This document shows positions 27,728 through 30,995 of a stretch of 30,995 bases of DNA, in pieces (positions within the stretch are counted from its first letter, which is position 1; each line of letters starts with the position of its first letter). The translations under genes were made by a program, and so were the position numbers. The DNA is from Triparma columacea (Eukaryota; Sar; Bolidophyceae; Parmales; Triparmaceae), in NCBI GenBank assembly GCA_030267965.1, contig BRYA01000406.1:7071-38065 (forward strand), written 5' to 3'. The notes under the pieces are model-generated. The model searched no databases. It had not been told where the DNA came from and saw only the letters and a list, made by a program, of their open reading frames with translations.

Positions 27728-29957
27728 ATGGGAGCAGGGGCATCCTTTAATGCCCGTGATGATGAAGACGTGGATGACACCGTATTAGTTTCCGAGCTAG
27801 CGGAGCAAAATACTGCGGGAGACCCCAGGCAAAGTAATGAAAATGGTCTTGCTACAACATCGACATCGAAGAAGGTTGTTCTTGTGGGAGTTTTCTTGAG
27901 GGACCCTACCCACAATGTCCCCGATAAGTTTCACAGTAACTTTTTTGTTGAGTCTAACAAGGGTGCGCTAATAAAAGGTAACAGGTAAGACAGAGAGAGG
28001 AGGAAGAACGATTCCACATGGCGAGAAGCTCCTTATTCAAGTGTGTGTGTGGGGAGCAACTGAGAATCCTGGGGTTACTAGCGGCAAGCAACCGCCACGC
28101 AAAAACATATACAACATCTCACCTACTCGTCGTTGCTCTTCAATTCTCTCATTATCACCCAGGTACACACCAGCTGAGGATTTCACCCTGCACAATTTGG
28201 GGGAGTCCATTCGTAAGCAGCTTCCAGACCCACTTCCCGACGAAAAAAGAAACAAAGAGGACTTGAACTCCCCCCATCTCTGTTTAAACCCCTCACCAAG
28301 CTCAGAGACATTTCTTCCTCCCCCATGTTTCACTTTGCCAGAGAACAGGGCGCAAGGCATGTGCTTGGTAGAGAACAAGGGGAAGACTTGGTTGGTTGGG
28401 GCCAGTAGGTTCCAATTGTACTACTCTGGGATCACCGTCCTCCTTGGTGACAGGTTCAACCCGAGCAACGTCCACCGCATTCGTATCGGAGATATCTTGA
28501 AATTAGGGTCGGTCTCAATGCTTGTTACCCGCTTAGACGCGGGGGGGGGGGAAGAGGGGAAGGAGAGCATGGACCTCAGCATGCAAGACTGGATATACAA
28601 CTCCTTCGGCAAGAGCTTGAACCGCGAAAATGACTGGACCGACACAAGCATGAGCGAGAGTTTTATCAGGAGGAACTCCTCGGTAGAGTTTGAGTTGGGG
28701 GGCGCTGCCGACGAAGAAAGGGAAACAAATAACGAAGAAAGCGGACCAATCAGCTCCGAAGGTCCAATATGCTATGTGTGCACGGACACGGAAGATACAC
28801 CCGAGAACCCCCTCGTCTCCCCCTGCGAGTGCAAGGGCGGTACGAAGTTCGTGCACATCAACTGCCTCCGGAAGTGGGTGATAAAGGGCAGGGAGGAGAA
28901 GGTCTGCGTGGTTCAGCGCCTGGGGGGGGACAATCCACACCGGTGCAGCGTCTGCAAGGCCAACTACAAGCAATGCGACAAGGGGGTTAAGATATTCAAC
29001 AGGGAGGTCGAGGCCCCAAGCATCGAGTTCGTGGTCCTTCTCAGCAGCAACCAGGAAACCCTCGACCGCGGCACCACTTACAGCGTGAGCTTCAAACCCT
29101 TGATGGACGCTCCCTCCGGCATCAGACCACTGACGCTAGGCCGCAACGCGAACTGCGACGTCAGGTGAGCAAGGAGCGACGCGACGAGCTAGGTCTCTTC
29201 ATGTTTACTTTATTTCTCACCCTAATCCTACACAACCCTTTTCCTTGTTCGCCTTCAGGTTCCCTTGCTCCAGCGTCAGTAACCACCACGCGAAGCTTCA
29301 CTTTGAGAACGGTCAGTTTTTCCTAACCGACTCGAAGAGCAGCAACGGCACTCACTTCTACATGAGGGAGCCCATAGAGATAACGAAGAAGGACCTGGCG
29401 GTAAGGATGGGAAGGAGCACTGTAAAAATGAGACTACACGACTATTACAAGGCCAAGATATTGGACAGGAGGATTAAATTCCTCAAGAGCGAACCGCCAA
29501 GGAGAAACCCGAACTACAACCTTTCTAAGTCCAACCCTCAGTACCACCAGATCGTGAAAAAGCTGCAGAGGTGAGAGAAACGGGATGGTTGTCTGTGTGT
29601 GGGGGGGGGGAAGGTGAAGGAACGGAGGCTTATTCTGACGTGTCTCGTATCTTCAAGCTCACACCCATTCCCCCCCCCCCCCCACATAGGTTCGACATCC
29701 TCGACTCCCGTTCGAGGCTATTTTCAGACATCGTCCTCCAGGTTCTGATCCGCAGCATGGTCCCCACGAACTGCGTATTCAACAACATACTTGAGGAGAA
29801 GCTGAGGAATCTGGAGAAGGTGGAGGGGCGGGTTGAGGTTGTTAGGACCATGGTGGAGGGGGTGGAGAACGAAGAGGGAGTGAGCGAGGCTAGGGAGGGA
29901 GGGGGAGAGGTGGAGGTGGAGGGGGAAGGGGCGGAGGTTGGAACTACGCATGAGTAG
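27728..29957 (+). CDS. RING-CH zinc finger + FHA domain protein (probable E3 ubiquitin ligase)
   Basis: Four exons: 27728-27984, 28163-29164, 29259-29570 and 29690-29957; all three introns are phase 2 and split an AGG Arg codon. The protein has 612 aa. It begins MGAGASF, a possible N-myristoylation signal. The RING-CH finger is at about 290-360: CYVCTDTED, SPCECKGGTKFVHINCLRKW and later HRCSVC, i.e. C4HC3 order as in MARCH ligases. An FHA domain follows: PLTLGRNANCDVR, SVSNHHAKL and DSKSSNGTHFY, with the phosphothreonine-binding Arg, Ser-His and Asn. An upstream stretch (SRFQLYYSGITVLLGDRF, HRIRIGDIL) may be a second degenerate FHA-like sandwich. The likely job is ubiquitin ligation on Thr-phosphorylated substrates. 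No TM is seen, unlike MARCH proteins, so membrane contact would depend on the lipid anchor. Confidence 0.85.
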
Positions 29958-30105
29958 GCAAAGAACAAAGAAAGCGAGAGTGGGGGCCGAACGAATGCTT
30001 GTCGAAATATTAGGTGGGGTCAAAAAAATTAACAAGAATTTAGTAGAAATCCCTCCCTTGAATTTTGGCCGCGCTCACGGGCGGGACCCTGGGCCGAGAG
30101 TCCAT

Positions 30106-30284
30106 TAGCCTATGCTCCTATAGCCAATGGCTAAAATTTTGGCTATAACTTCGCTAAAAAAGTTTATTTAACGGCTATATATCCGCAAATGCGGCGATCT
30201 GATTGGTTCCAACGGGTGCCTATTTGACTATGGCTATAAAATTGGCTATTTCTCTGAAAACTTTTGACTATAGGAGCATGGGCT
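30106..30284. mobile_element. MITE-like element with inverted ends and 9-base target duplication
   Basis: The ends AGCCTATGCTCCTATAG (30107-30123) and CTATAGGAGCATGGGCT (30268-30284) are inverted repeats of 17 bases with one mismatch. Both sides are flanked by the same 9 bases, AGAGTCCAT, at 30097-30105 and 30285-30293, a target-site duplication. The inside is AT-rich, with several GGCTATA/TATAGCC sub-repeats, and codes for nothing. A 9-base duplication is typical of Mutator-like (MULE) transposons, so this is likely a non-autonomous MULE derivative. The near-perfect ends suggest a recent insertion. Confidence 0.75.
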
Positions 30285-30342
30285 AGAGTCCATCTTGTTG
30301 TATGCTGTTGTGTGTGAAAAGTGTTCCTCCAAAATTCAATTT

Positions 30343-30406
30343 GAGCGGATTTAAAGCGGAGCGGATTTAGAGCGGAGTGGATTTAAAGCGGAGCGGATTT
30401 AAAGCG
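30343..30406 (+). repeat. 16-base tandem repeat, four copies
   Basis: The unit GAGCGGATTTAAAGCG is present four times head to tail, with one substitution each in copies 2 and 3. Confidence 0.9.
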
Positions 30407-30690
30407 GAACAAAAATAATGAGTCGAAAAGAGCATTACCCTTCTTTCTTCTGAACAAGGATGGAAACAAATCAAGGAGCAAGCTGGAAATGCCAAAAATG
30501 TATTTGGCCTCCCTCACGATATCCACGTTATCCCTCATATTTATGTTTTATGGGACTGTATCACCATTCAGATTTCATTTCGTTCATTTCGTTAGTTTTA
30601 AACATCAATCGACGCTTCAATCGACGCTTCAATCGCGTTATATTCTCTCATCTTCACTGACTTGCCGAAGCTTCCATCAATTTTATTCAA

Positions 30691-30750
30691 ATCGCTGCTA
30701 CAATCGCTGTTACAATCGCTGCTACAATCGCGGCTACAATCGCTGCTACA
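30691..30750 (+). repeat. 12-base tandem repeat, five copies
   Basis: The unit ATCGCTGCTACA occurs five times with single substitutions in two copies. It lies 50 bases upstream of the HAD-family ATG. A related short repeat (TCAATCGACGCT, twice) lies at about 30605-30630. Confidence 0.88.
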
Positions 30751-30800
30751 ATCCAAGTAAACTCACACCACGGATATACAAATCAACAAACTGGGACGAT

Positions 30801-30995
30801 ATGTATTTTGGGACCTCATCCTCATCCCCTTTCTCCTCCATCTCCATCTCCACCTCCACCTCCACCTCCACCTCCACCTCCTCCATCCCCAATGGTCCCT
30901 CACCAGTGCGTATTGTAACCTTCGATTTAGATGATACAATTTGGGCGACGTCTCCCGTAATTAAGTCCGCCAATAACGCCCTCCAGGAGTACCTA
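30801..30995 (+). CDS. HAD-superfamily hydrolase, N-terminal part
   Basis: An ATG at 30801 opens a frame that is still open at the window end (65 codons seen). The first 30 residues are a Ser/Thr/Ile repeat (TSSSSPFSS and an ST dipeptide run encoded by TCCACC repeats). Then comes VRIVTFDLDDTIWATSPVI, HAD motif I: DLDDT supplies the nucleophile Asp and the general acid Asp. ALQEYL after it begins the cap helix. The Phe-Asp-Leu-Asp-Asp-Thr-Ile-Trp form is typical of the YjjG/HDHD/magnesium-dependent phosphatase-like subgroup. The substrate is unknown and the rest of the gene is outside the window. Confidence 0.75.
   Translation, partial: MYFGTSSSSPFSSISISTSTSTSTSTSSIPNGPSPVRIVTFDLDDTIWATSPVIKSANNALQEYL

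Larger units (their letters stand above)
29958..30800. other. Non-coding stretch with MITE-like element and tandem repeats
   Basis: This 843-base gap between two plus-strand genes holds a 179-base element with terminal inverted repeats, a 16-base unit repeated four times and a 12-base unit repeated five times (listed separately). The small plus-strand open frame at 30460-30660 runs through simple repeats and has no domain, so I leave it out. The downstream part must include the promoter of the HAD-family gene. Confidence 0.6.

Noticed and set aside
30343..30750. Array-like repeats as a CRISPR
   Set aside because: The units are directly tandem with no spacers, and the genome is eukaryotic.
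1..30995. Bacterial origin, operons and ribosome binding sites
   Set aside because: Introns, HSF, CEP131, DNAAF4 and GPAA1 are eukaryotic; no polycistronic arrangement is seen.

Overview
This is nuclear DNA from a compact eukaryotic genome, most likely a small flagellated alga with a secondary plastid (ochrophyte/stramenopile; a bolidophyte, parmalean or pelagophyte relative would fit, but I cannot name the species). The genes have spliceosomal introns of 64-189 bases. I placed 30 introns, 24 of them with a GTGAG donor. A SirB/CbiX-type ferrochelatase carries a signal peptide followed by Phe, as in heterokont plastid targeting. An HSF domain ends in the GAYYHEFFLR type of motif. Two cilium/flagellum genes, DNAAF4 and CEP131, indicate a motile flagellum at some life stage.

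Layout, left to right: HSF transcription factor (-, 3' end outside the window); PH + CRAL-TRIO lipid-transfer protein (-); DUF202-like membrane protein (+); unknown Ser-rich protein (-); unknown charged protein (+); FAF2/UBXD8-like UBX protein (-); DNAAF4 (+); small multi-TM protein (-); secreted Cys-rich protein (+); organellar RF1-type release factor (-). A gene-poor, repeat-rich island follows at about 14.9-19.05 kb. It holds nested direct repeats, a truncated BRCT ORF (-), an intact intronless protein with two endonuclease VII-like zinc/HNH domains (+), a frameshifted CDPK-like remnant (-) and an AT-rich decayed ORF (-). After the island come sirohydrochlorin ferrochelatase (+), a short GPAA1 (-), a short-chain dehydrogenase (+), an RS-rich one-TM protein (-), a membrane-anchored phytochelatin synthase (+), CEP131 (-) and a RING-CH + FHA protein (+). 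The last part is a non-coding stretch with a MITE-like element and tandem repeats, then the 5' end of a HAD-family hydrolase gene (+).

From the PH/CRAL-TRIO gene to the RING-CH/FHA gene the host genes alternate strand without exception. Divergent ATGs lie 65-439 bases apart and convergent stop codons 33-97 bases apart, so most promoters must be shared and 3' UTRs probably overlap. The 14.9-19.05 kb island is the one large break in this packing and the part most likely to hold foreign or mobile DNA. The neighbouring genes do not form a pathway. They are ordinary cell functions: stress transcription, lipid transfer, ER protein quality control, GPI anchoring, organellar translation, siroheme/plastid metabolism, metal detoxification and flagellar assembly.

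Exon boundaries were inferred by hand from GT..AG sites, reading-frame phase and protein-family continuity. No alignment or transcript data were available.
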